Shown here: positions 52,483 to 59,987 of the stretch, in pieces
How positions within the stretch are numbered: the first letter of the stretch is position 1
How the letters are laid out: each line of letters opens with the position of its first letter
Translations under genes and position numbers: made by a program
Notes under the pieces: model-generated
Told to the model about the DNA's origin: nothing
The model's database searches: none
The model's input: the letters and a program-made list of their open reading frames with translations, nothing else
From: Mycolicibacterium moriokaense
GTDB taxonomy: Bacteria > Actinomycetota > Actinomycetes > Mycobacteriales > Mycobacteriaceae
Direction: 5' to 3'
NCBI RefSeq assembly: GCF_003347205.1
Contig: NZ_QQBJ01000015.1
Span: forward strand, 62,001 to 126,000
DNA length: 64,000 nt

Positions 52483-53259
52483 TCAGCCACCGAGTGCGGC
52501 GGCCTCGGCCTCCATGGCTGCGGCCTGATTGAGCATGTTCTGCACCTGGGCGTCGGCCGCGATCCGCTCGGGAGAACCGGGAAGCAGCAGGGTGTTGTTG
52601 GCCGCCTGGTTGTTGGCCTGCTGACGAAGCACCGCGGCGTTGCTCTTCAAGGTGGCGGCCTTCTGCTGGTTCGCTGCCTTTTCGGCGGCGGCCTTCTCGG
52701 CGGCAGCTTTCTCTGCGGCGGCCTTCTCGGCGGCGGCCTTGGCGTCGGCCTCGGCCTTCGCCTTGGCTTCTGCTTCCGCCTTGGCCTGATCGTCACTCTG
52801 GTTCTGCGTCTGCGTCTGGTTCTGCACCGGGACCTGCTGCACCGGGACCTGCTGCACCGGGACCTGCTGGACTGGCGCCTGCTTGACCGGGGCCTGCTGC
52901 ACGACCGGAGCCGGGATCGTGACGACGCGGGGGGCGGGGTTGTTGACGACCACCGGGGCGCTCGGCGACGACGTGGTGCCCAGCGACGGGATGTTGATCT
53001 CCGAGGGGATGTTGAACACCGTGCTCGGGGTGCTCTGCGCATTGGCGTTCTGCACGTCCGTGTTCTTCATGCCGACCACCAGCGCGAAGGCACCGATCCC
53101 GATGGCCAGCAGCGCCAGCGCGCCCGCCGCCATCTTCATGCCCGAACCGGAGTTCTGCGGTGCGACCGGCATCGGCGCGTACTGCGGCTGCGGGACGGGC
53201 GCGTAGTAGGTGTTCGGCTGGGCGTAGTAGCTGTGCTGGGGGGCGTAGGTGCTGTTCAT
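52483..53259 (-). CDS. Membrane-anchored low-complexity protein
   Basis: 258 aa. Cytoplasmic Tyr/Pro/Gln-rich start, one membrane helix (about residues 42-64), a Pro/Val-rich stretch with three direct copies of 'VPVQQ' (15-bp DNA repeats), then an Ala-Lys-Glu helix with four 'AAEKA' repeats (15-bp repeats) that should form a long coiled coil. Good AGGAGA ribosome site. No family. Resembles envelope-spanning spacer proteins; role unknown. Confidence 0.7.
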   Translation of the reverse strand: MNSTYAPQHSYYAQPNTYYAPVPQPQYAPMPVAPQNSGSGMKMAAGALALLAIGIGAFALVVGMKNTDVQNANAQSTPSTVFNIPSEINIPSLGTTSSPSAPVVVNNPAPRVVTIPAPVVQQAPVKQAPVQQVPVQQVPVQQVPVQNQTQTQNQSDDQAKAEAEAKAKAEADAKAAAEKAAAEKAAAEKAAAEKAANQQKAATLKSNAAVLRQQANNQAANNTLLLPGSPERIAADAQVQNMLNQAAAMEAEAAALGG

Positions 53260-53462
53260 GATCTCTCCTGTGGGTGTGTGGCTGCCCTGTTTGGGCTGCT
53301 CTCACGGGTAGGAGCGCTGGGCCCACGGCACTCGCACACTTTTTGGGAAAACTTTTTGAAAGTTTTTTCGCCCGGCTTGTCGATTCCGCCCGGTTGCCGT
53401 TCGACGTGTCGACGAGGGCACGATGAGCGTGCCCCTTCACCACCCGTTCGAAGGAGACAGAA
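53260..53462. promoter_or_regulatory. Divergent intergenic region, AT-rich tract and possible ECF promoter
   Basis: 203 bp. An unusually AT-rich run at 53338-53368 has three A/T-tract repeats (ACTTTTTG, AACTTTTTG, AAGTTTTTT). TGTCGA (53378-53383) followed after 18 bases by CGAC (53402-53405) resembles, from memory, the motif described for ECF42 promoters. AAGGAG (53450-53455) is the ribosome site of the DGPF gene. Confidence 0.4.
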
Positions 53463-53930
53463 ATGTCGCGCTACATGCTGATCATGCGGTCCACCCCTGA
53501 GGCCGAGGCCGCCATGGAAGAGGCCAATATCGACTTCAGCGAGATCATCGAGTCGATGGGCCGCTTCAACGAGGAGCTCATCAAGGCCGGTGTGATGCTG
53601 GCCGGCGAGGGTCTGACCGGGCCGGAGGAAGGCTTCGTCGTCGACTTCAGCGCCGATCCGCCCGTTGTCACCGACGGCCCGTACGCCGAGGCAAAGGAGC
53701 TTTTCAACGGGTTCTGGATCCTCGACGTGTCGTCGAAGGAGGAGGCCAAGCAGTGGGCCCAGCGGGTCCCGTTGGGCAAGGGCGTCACGCTCGAGGTGCG
53801 TCGGGTCTCGGAGACCGCGGAGTTCCCGCAGGACAATCCGTGGGTCCAGAAGGAGATCCGCTGGAAGGCCGACCTCGCCGAGAAGGTCGCCGCGCAGGCG
53901 CGCGCGGACGCCGACAAGTACGCGGGCTGA
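53463..53930 (+). CDS. DGPF/YCII-domain protein
   Basis: 155 aa. 'MSRYMLIMRSTPEAE' and 'VVTDGPYAEAKELFNGFWILDVSSKEEAKQW' (DGPF motif, here DGPY) define the YCII-related family. Ferredoxin-like fold, enzyme activity unknown. Members are standard partners of ECF42 sigma factors; one is encoded at 59988 in this window. A strong hairpin follows the stop. Confidence 0.88.
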   Translation: MSRYMLIMRSTPEAEAAMEEANIDFSEIIESMGRFNEELIKAGVMLAGEGLTGPEEGFVVDFSADPPVVTDGPYAEAKELFNGFWILDVSSKEEAKQWAQRVPLGKGVTLEVRRVSETAEFPQDNPWVQKEIRWKADLAEKVAAQARADADKYAG

Positions 53931-53936
53931 CTGTGC

Positions 53937-53985
53937 GATTTCGGCGCGCTGGGTCACGTTGAGGGTGACCAGCCGCGCCGAAATC
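53937..53985. terminator. Terminator hairpin after the DGPF gene
   Basis: Arms 53937-53948 and 53974-53985 pair perfectly (GATTTCGGCGCG with CGCGCCGAAATC). An inner CTGG-TCAC/GTGA-CCAG stem extends it to about 20 bp with one bulge on each side, closing on a 7-base loop. It lies between convergent genes and may serve both. Confidence 0.75.
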
Positions 53986-53986
53986 A

Positions 53987-54118
53987 TTACCTGGCGCGGA
54001 TCCGGATGGGTCCGCGCCAGGTCGCGTCCGGGTCGACGACGTCGCCGCCCTGCGTGATGACGACCGCGCCCTCGCGGGCCAGGTCCAGGATCACTTCCCG
54101 CAGCTGCTGCTCGCTCAC
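53987..54118 (-). CDS. Short hypothetical protein, 43 aa
   Basis: GTG start at 54118. Sequence begins 'SEQQLREVILDLAREGAVVI' and ends 'DATWRGPIRIRAR'. It has good helix-strand character and fills an otherwise empty gap. Its 3' end forms a CCTGGCGCGGA/TCCGCGCCAGG stem with its own coding DNA (53990-54021). Coding status is likely but not certain; no family known. Confidence 0.45.
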   Translation of the reverse strand: MSEQQLREVILDLAREGAVVITQGGDVVDPDATWRGPIRIRAR

Positions 54119-54146
54119 GTCTAGGGAGAGCCCCTTTTCCCGGCCC

Positions 54147-54177
54147 TTGAAACCATTTCTGTAACACGTTCTAATCT
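54147..54177 (+). promoter_or_regulatory. fadD8 promoter with KstR-type box
   Basis: TTGAAA (54147-54152) and TAATCT (54172-54177), spaced 19 bp, fit a sigma-A promoter. Overlapping the -10 is TGTAACACGTTCTA (54160-54173), an exact match to the KstR consensus TnnAACnnGTTnnA. KstR represses sterol-catabolism genes in mycobacteria, so fadD8 may be sterol-inducible. Confidence 0.6.
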
Positions 54178-54183
54178 GAAGTC

Positions 54184-55827
54184 ATGACCACGGTTGATGT
54201 TTCCTCGCGCGAGCGCTCGTCAGATGACTTGCTGCGCCATCCCCTGCACTCCGGCCACCTGACCGTCGGCGCGCTCAAGCGCAACAAGGACAAGCCGGTG
54301 CTGTTCCTCGGCGACACCACGCTGACCGGTGGCGAGCTCGCCGACCGCATCAGCTGCTACATCCAGGCCTTCGAGGCGCTCGGCGCGGGCACCGGCGTCG
54401 CCACCGGCCTGCTCTCCCTGAACCGGCCCGAGGTGCTGATGATCCTCGGCGCCGGGCAGACGCAGGGCTACCGCCGCACGGCACTGCACCCTCTCGGATC
54501 GCTGGACGACCACGCGTACGTGCTCAACGACGCAGGCGTGACGTCGCTGATCATCGACCCGAACCCGATGTTCGTCGAGCGTGCCCGCGGACTTCTGGAG
54601 AAGGTGCCCGGCCTCAAGCAGGTGCTGACGATCGGGCCGGTGCCCGACGCGCTGGCCGACAGCGACGTCACTGCGGTGGATCTGACCGCCGAGGCCGCCA
54701 AGTATGCGCCGAAGCCGCTGGTCGCCGCCGATCTGCCCGCCGACCACATCGGTGGCATGGCCTACACGGGCGGCACCACCGGCAAGCCCAAGGGCGTCAT
54801 CGGCACAGTGCAGTCCATCACCACGATGACCACGATTCAGCTCGCCGAGTGGGAGTGGCCCGAGCGGCCCAAGTTCCTGATGTGCACACCGCTGTCGCAC
54901 GCGGGCGCGGCGTTCTTCGTGCCGACGATCATCAAGGGTGGCGAACTCGTGGTGCTCACCAAGTTCGATCCGGCCGAGGTGCTGCGCACCATCGAGGAGC
55001 AGAAGATCACGGCGACGATGCTGGTGCCGTCGATGATCTACGCGCTGATGGATCACCCCGACTCGCACACGCGCGACCTGTCGTCGCTGGAGACCGTGTA
55101 CTACGGCGCGTCCGCGATGAACCCGGTGCGGCTCAAGGAGGCCATCGCCCGCTTCGGCCCGATCTTCGCCCAGTACTACGGCCAGTCCGAGGCGCCGATG
55201 GTGATCACCTACCTGCCCAAGGGCGATCACGACGAGAAGCGCCTCACCTCGTGCGGACGCCCGACGGTGTTCGCGCGCACCGCGCTGCTCGACGAGAAAG
55301 GCAACCAGGTGCCCCAGGGCGACGTCGGCGAGATCTGCGTGTCCGGCCCGCTGGTGTCGGGCGGCTACTGGAACAAGCCGGAGGCGACGGCCGAGACCTT
55401 TCGCGACGGCTGGATGCACACCGGCGACCTGGCCCGCGAGGACGAAGAGGGCTACTGGTACATCGTCGACCGCACCAAGGACATGATCGTCACGGGCGGC
55501 TTCAACGTGTTCCCGCGCGAGGTGGAAGACGTTGTGGCCGAGCATCCTTCGGTCGCCCAGGTCTGCGTCATCGGCACCCCCGACGAGAAGTGGGGCGAGG
55601 CGGTGACCGCCGTCATCGTGCTGCGGCCCGACGTGCCCAGCGACGACGAGGCCGTCGCGCAGGTGACCGCGGAGATCCAGGCCGCGGTCAAGGACCGCAA
55701 GGGGTCGGTGCAGTCGCCGAAGCAGGTCATCGTCGTCGACTCGGTGCCGGTGACCGCGCTGGGCAAGCCGGACAAGAAGGCCGTCCGCGCCCAGTTCTGG
55801 GAGGGCGCCGGCCGCGCCGTCGGCTGA
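54184..55827 (+). CDS. fadD8: Fatty-acid--CoA ligase, FadD8-like
   Basis: 547 aa. ANL superfamily: AMP-binding P-loop 'MAYTGGTTGKPKGVIG', 'YYGASAMNPVRLKEAI', 'QYYGQSEAPMVITYL', 'GWMHTGDLAREDEEGYWYIVDRTKDMIVTGGFNVFPREVE' (hinge Asp and A8 loop) and catalytic Lys near 'VTALGKPDKKAVR'. Activates a carboxylic acid to its CoA thioester. Orthologue by context of Rv0551c. The KstR-type box points to sterol-side-chain or ring substrates. Confidence 0.9.
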   Translation: MTTVDVSSRERSSDDLLRHPLHSGHLTVGALKRNKDKPVLFLGDTTLTGGELADRISCYIQAFEALGAGTGVATGLLSLNRPEVLMILGAGQTQGYRRTALHPLGSLDDHAYVLNDAGVTSLIIDPNPMFVERARGLLEKVPGLKQVLTIGPVPDALADSDVTAVDLTAEAAKYAPKPLVAADLPADHIGGMAYTGGTTGKPKGVIGTVQSITTMTTIQLAEWEWPERPKFLMCTPLSHAGAAFFVPTIIKGGELVVLTKFDPAEVLRTIEEQKITATMLVPSMIYALMDHPDSHTRDLSSLETVYYGASAMNPVRLKEAIARFGPIFAQYYGQSEAPMVITYLPKGDHDEKRLTSCGRPTVFARTALLDEKGNQVPQGDVGEICVSGPLVSGGYWNKPEATAETFRDGWMHTGDLAREDEEGYWYIVDRTKDMIVTGGFNVFPREVEDVVAEHPSVAQVCVIGTPDEKWGEAVTAVIVLRPDVPSDDEAVAQVTAEIQAAVKDRKGSVQSPKQVIVVDSVPVTALGKPDKKAVRAQFWEGAGRAVG

Positions 55828-55831
55828 TTCG

Positions 55832-55900
55832 GCACCGCGAGCGTGCACAGAATGCCAACATTTGGCGGCGTGTCGTGTGCAAACACGCACGCTCGCGGGG
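55832..55900 (+). repeat. Long-hairpin intergenic repeat, copy 3
   Basis: Stem CCGCGAGCGTGC (55835-55846) with GCACGCTCGCGG (55887-55898). The right 34 bases equal those of copy 2 at 27955-28024; the left middle part has diverged. It lies five bases after the fadD8 stop, between convergent genes, and could end both transcripts. Confidence 0.8.
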
Positions 55901-55918
55901 CAAGGTGACCTGCTCGCG

Positions 55919-56515
55919 CTAGAGGGTGAGCACCAGATCCGCATTGCCGCGGCAGCTTTCGATGCGCGCGGCGTTGTGCTCGTCGACATCGCGTACCCAC
56001 GCCTCGGCGTCGTCGGCCGACTTGCCGAACTCGACGTGCCTGGCGACCAGGCGACGACGCCGCTCCTGCGCCGCCACGTCGACGAACCACACCTCCGTCA
56101 GCATTTCGCGAACCGACGGCCATGGCGGCTGGTCGTCGAGCAGGTAATTGCCTTCGGTGACAACGAGTCTCGTCGAGGGCGGCACCGGAATGCTGCCCGC
56201 GATCGGCTGTTCGAGATCGCGGTCGAACGCCGGCGCGTAGATCGTCTGCGGCGGCGCCAGGCGGATGCGCTCCAAAAGCGCGCGGTAGCCGTCGACGTCG
56301 AAGGTGTCGATCGCGCCCTTGCGATCCAACCGATCGAGCCGACGCAGTTCCACGTCGGCCAGATGGAACCCGTCCATCGGGATGTGGACGGCATCGTCGA
56401 ACGACGACACGATGGCCTTCGCCACGCTTGTCTTGCCCGCGCCGGGCGGCCCGCTGATGCCCAGCAGCACTCGCCGTTGCCGGGCGAGAAGCGCCTCGAC
56501 GCGAGCAGTGTCCAC
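55919..56515 (-). CDS. Nucleoside/nucleotide kinase-family protein
   Basis: 198 aa, GTG start. Walker A 'LLGISGPPGAGKTSVAKAIV', 'VHIPMDGFHLADVELRRL' (substrate/acid motif as in uridine and pantothenate kinases), 'RLVVTEGNYLLDD' (Walker B) and 'RRRRLVARHVEFGKS' (lid). Phosphorylates a small alcohol, nucleoside or sugar; exact substrate unknown. Confidence 0.85.
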   Translation of the reverse strand: MDTARVEALLARQRRVLLGISGPPGAGKTSVAKAIVSSFDDAVHIPMDGFHLADVELRRLDRLDRKGAIDTFDVDGYRALLERIRLAPPQTIYAPAFDRDLEQPIAGSIPVPPSTRLVVTEGNYLLDDQPPWPSVREMLTEVWFVDVAAQERRRRLVARHVEFGKSADDAEAWVRDVDEHNAARIESCRGNADLVLTL

Positions 56516-56536
56516 CCCGGCACCATAGACCGCCCG

Positions 56537-57421
56537 TCAATCGGTTTCGCTGAGCAACCGGCGCTTGGCCTCCGCCAACTCGCGTTTCGCGGCGCCGCTG
56601 ATCCGGGGATATTGCGGGTTCAGCCGCTGCAGCGTTTCCATCAGCACAGCCGACGTCGACAAGTGGCTGAACCACTTGTGGTCGGCGGGGATCACGTGCC
56701 AAGGCGCCCATGCCGTGCTGGTGTTCCCGAGCATGTCTTCGACGGCCCGCCGGTAATCGTCCCAGAACCCTCGCTCTGCGAGATCGTCCACCGAGAACTT
56801 CCAGTTCTTCTCAGGTTCGTCGATGCGCTGCAGGAAGCGGCGTTTCTGTTCGCGTTTGGAGACGTTGAGGAAGAGCTTGACGATGATGGTCCCGTTGTCG
56901 GTCAGATGGCGTTCCCAGTCATTGATGTCGCGGAAGCGCCGCTGCCAAATCCCTTTGGTGTCAAGCATTGCGGTGGCCGGCCACAGCAGCTCGGGATGCA
57001 CCCGGGTGACCAGGACATTCTCGTAGTGCGACCGGTTGAAGACCGCGATTCGGCCCAGTTCGGGCAGCGCTTCGTTGTGCCGCCACAGGAAATCGTGGGC
57101 GCGCTCCGTCGCCGACGGTGCTTTGAAGCTGTGGACGTCGACACCTTCGGGGTTCAGCCCGCTCATGACGTGTTTGATCGTGCCGTCCTTGCCCGCCGCG
57201 TCGATGGCCTGCAGAACGATCAGCAGCGCGCGGTCGGCCTGCGCGAAGAATCGGTCCTGCAGGTCCGCCAGGGTGGCGGTCATGTCGGCCAACTCGGCGA
57301 GACCGGCCTTCTTGCCGAGCTTCCTGTCGCGACGTCCCGCGTCGAAGTCCTTGACGAGGTCCACGCTGCTGCCCGGCTCGACCCGCGTCGCCTCCGCCAG
57401 CCTCATCCATCGCTCGCTCAC
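56537..57421 (-). CDS. PPK2-family polyphosphate kinase
   Basis: 294 aa from GTG 57421, overlapping the ATPase stop. Walker A 'LQAIDAAGKDGTIKHVMSGLNPEGV', then 'FKAPSATERAHDFLWRHNEALPELGRIAVFNRSHYENVL' (NRSHYE) and 'IIVKLFLNVSKREQKRRFLQRIDEPEKNWKFS' (lid). PPK2 enzymes move phosphate between polyphosphate and nucleotides. Co-translated with a P-type ATPase. Confidence 0.92.
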   Translation of the reverse strand: MSERWMRLAEATRVEPGSSVDLVKDFDAGRRDRKLGKKAGLAELADMTATLADLQDRFFAQADRALLIVLQAIDAAGKDGTIKHVMSGLNPEGVDVHSFKAPSATERAHDFLWRHNEALPELGRIAVFNRSHYENVLVTRVHPELLWPATAMLDTKGIWQRRFRDINDWERHLTDNGTIIVKLFLNVSKREQKRRFLQRIDEPEKNWKFSVDDLAERGFWDDYRRAVEDMLGNTSTAWAPWHVIPADHKWFSHLSTSAVLMETLQRLNPQYPRISGAAKRELAEAKRRLLSETD

Positions 57422-59835
57422 CGTCGCACCCCGACTTTTCTGTCGAGCCGACGGTAGGTGGCGAGCTTGATCCGGTCTTCGACCAGGAACCAGAACAACG
57501 CATAGCCCCACACCACCGCCGCCCAACCCCAGCCCAGCGGTGTCATCAGCAGCCCGCAGACCGCGATCGCCGTAGCGATGGCCTGGGTACCGACCACCGC
57601 GCCGACCAGAACGGGCGCGGGCGCCGGCCGCTTCCAGAACGGGCCGCGGCTGCGGGTGACGAACACCGTCAGATGTCCGGACACCGACAGCTTGAGGTAG
57701 ATCAGTGTGCGAATCAGATCGTGGTCGGCGTGAAACACTTTGTCCGCCAAAACGAACAGCAGGAACGTTTCGGCCACTCCCAGCACGCCCAGCACGGTCG
57801 CCACGGTGAGCACCCCGCGCATGTCCCATGCGGCGGGCTCGTGCGACCCACGTACGCGGTCGTAGGCGATCGCCAGGATGGCGCCGTCATTGAGGAGCGC
57901 CAGGAACACGATCATCACCGCGGTGACGGGGAAGAAGTTCATGAACACGATGGCCAGCACGATCAGCAGCAGCACCCGAATCGTCTCGGCGATCCGGTAG
58001 GTCGCATAGCTGGTCATCCGCGCGAAGATCTGGCGAGCCTGGCGGATCGCATGCACGATCACCGACAGGCCCGGGCTCAGCAGCACCACGTCGGCGGCCG
58101 CGCGCGCCGCGTCGGTGGCGCCGGCCACAGCGATCCCGGTGTCGGCCTGCTTGAGGGCCGGGGCGTCGTTGACGCCGTCCCCGGTCATCCCCACGATGTG
58201 GCCGCCGGCCTGCAGCAATCGCACGATGCGGTACTTGTGTTCCGGGAACACCTGCGCGAACCCATCGGCGGCTTCCACCCGGCGGGTCAGCTCGGCATCG
58301 TCGGCGCCGTCGTCGAGGCTCGCGGCGTCCAGAATGTGCTCGCCCAAACCGACCTGGCGCGCGATCTCCCGGCCGATCGCCACCTGATCCCCGGTGACCA
58401 TCTTGACGTCGATGCCGAGTTCCTTTGCAGCGCTGATGGTCTCGGCAGAGTCCTCGCGAGGCGGATCGGCCAGCGCCAACACCCCGATCAGCCGCCAGCG
58501 ATTGTCGTCGTCGGTGCGGGCGACCCCCAGCGACCGGTAGCCGCGGTCGGCGAATCCGTCGACCACCCCACCCACCTGGGCGGCTGCGCCGTCGCCGTCG
58601 CACAGTTCGGCGATGACCTGCGGGGCTCCCTTGCTGACGGAAAACCGCTCGCCATCAGGCGATCTCACGGATGCTTCGGTGCGCTTTCGCACCGGATCGA
58701 ACGGGGTGAACGCCTCGACGAAGCCGACCTGCGGACCGCCCGCGGCCGCGAGAATCGCGGCGTCGATGGGATCGTTGTCCTCAGCGCGCGACGCCAGCGC
58801 CGCCGCGGCCAGTAGATCCTGCTCGCCGACGCCGGGTGCAACCCAGCTGCCGGTCAGCGCGAGACGATTCTGTGTCAGGGTGCCCGTTTTGTCGGAGCAC
58901 AGCATGTCCATGCCGCCGAGTTCTTCGATGGCGGGCAGATGGCTGACCACCGCTTGATGACGGGCCAGCTGCCGGGCGCCGACGGCCATCGTCACCGACA
59001 GCACCGCGGGCAGCGCGACGGGCACCGACGCGATCGTCACGACGAGGGCGAACTCCAGCGTCTGCAGTACCGGATTGCCGCGCACCAGAGACACCACCAC
59101 CGTCAAGGTGACCAGCGCCGCCGCCATCGCGATGAGATAGTTGCCGATCCGCAGCACCGCGCGCTGGAAATGGCTTACCGTGCCCGCGGTTTCAACCAGC
59201 GCGGTGGTTCTGCCCATGAACGACGACGCCCCCGTCGCATATACCACTGCATCGCTCTCGCCGCGCACCAGGACCGACCCGGAATACAGCACCTGGCCCA
59301 GCCCGCGGGACACCGCCAGAGATTCGCCCGTCAACGCGGACTGGTCCACCGCCAGGGTGACATCGTCGAGTATCCGCAGATCGGCGGGAACCACGTCACC
59401 CAGCCGCACCCGCACCACGTCGCCCGGCACCAGCTCGCGCACTCCGACGGTGGCCCACGCACCGTCGCGCCGCACCCGCGCGGTGGATGCCAGCCGCTGT
59501 TTGAGCGCGGCGATCGCGTTGGCGGCCTGGTGCTCTTCGACGAACGCCACCACGCCGTTCATCATCAGCAGCACCGCGACGATCGCCGCGTCGGTCCAGT
59601 GCCGGGCCGCCAGCGACAACAGCAGCGCGGCCTCGATCATCCACGGAATCGGCGCCCAGAAGTACGAGAAGAAGGCCAACACCGGATTGCGATGCGCCTC
59701 GGCGATCTCGTTCGCGCCGTAACGTTGCACCCTTCGCTGCGCCTCGGTGGTGGTCAAACCCTCTGCGGAGCTTTGCAATTCGCGCAGCACCGTGGGCAGC
59801 GAGACCTCAGTCAGCGGTTCGGCGCTCTGAGCCAC
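57418..59835 (-). CDS. P-type ATPase, plasma-membrane proton-pump type (P3A)
   Basis: 805 aa from GTG 59835 with GAAAGGA upstream; the longer open frame to 60126 has no sensible N-terminus. Catalytic motifs: 'DQSALTGESLAV', 'DMLCSDKTGTLTQNRL' (phosphorylated Asp), 'SVSKGAPQVI' and 'MTGDGVNDAPALKQADTGIAV'. Domain order and 'TIASVPVALPAVLSV' in M4 match the P3A H+-ATPases. Could extrude protons or another cation at ATP cost. Followed by PPK2 in the same operon. Confidence 0.88.
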   Translation of the reverse strand: MAQSAEPLTEVSLPTVLRELQSSAEGLTTTEAQRRVQRYGANEIAEAHRNPVLAFFSYFWAPIPWMIEAALLLSLAARHWTDAAIVAVLLMMNGVVAFVEEHQAANAIAALKQRLASTARVRRDGAWATVGVRELVPGDVVRVRLGDVVPADLRILDDVTLAVDQSALTGESLAVSRGLGQVLYSGSVLVRGESDAVVYATGASSFMGRTTALVETAGTVSHFQRAVLRIGNYLIAMAAALVTLTVVVSLVRGNPVLQTLEFALVVTIASVPVALPAVLSVTMAVGARQLARHQAVVSHLPAIEELGGMDMLCSDKTGTLTQNRLALTGSWVAPGVGEQDLLAAAALASRAEDNDPIDAAILAAAGGPQVGFVEAFTPFDPVRKRTEASVRSPDGERFSVSKGAPQVIAELCDGDGAAAQVGGVVDGFADRGYRSLGVARTDDDNRWRLIGVLALADPPREDSAETISAAKELGIDVKMVTGDQVAIGREIARQVGLGEHILDAASLDDGADDAELTRRVEAADGFAQVFPEHKYRIVRLLQAGGHIVGMTGDGVNDAPALKQADTGIAVAGATDAARAAADVVLLSPGLSVIVHAIRQARQIFARMTSYATYRIAETIRVLLLIVLAIVFMNFFPVTAVMIVFLALLNDGAILAIAYDRVRGSHEPAAWDMRGVLTVATVLGVLGVAETFLLFVLADKVFHADHDLIRTLIYLKLSVSGHLTVFVTRSRGPFWKRPAPAPVLVGAVVGTQAIATAIAVCGLLMTPLGWGWAAVVWGYALFWFLVEDRIKLATYRRLDRKVGVRR

Positions 59836-59987
59836 GATCGGTCCTTTCAGCCGGAAACGACGCGTGAACCGGCACGGGCGTCGGCGCGTCGGCCGCGGAC
59901 CGTTTCCAGGGTCGCACCGCCGAGCGGACGGGGGTAGGGCCGGAGGTCCCGAGCCTGCGGGTGCACCGTCCTCGGCACAATGGGGAC
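59836..59987. other. Divergent intergenic region, ATPase/sigma factor
   Basis: 152 bp holding the promoters of the ATPase-PPK2 operon (minus) and the sigma factor gene (plus). I find no clear -10/-35 pair or palindrome. A GTTT...GGGTAG pair on the plus strand is 26 bases apart and not a valid sigma-F site. Confidence 0.3.

Noticed and set aside
53289-53311. GTTT...GGGTAG as a sigma-F promoter for the DGPF gene
   Set aside because: Spacer is only 13 bases and the site lies about 150 bp from the start codon.
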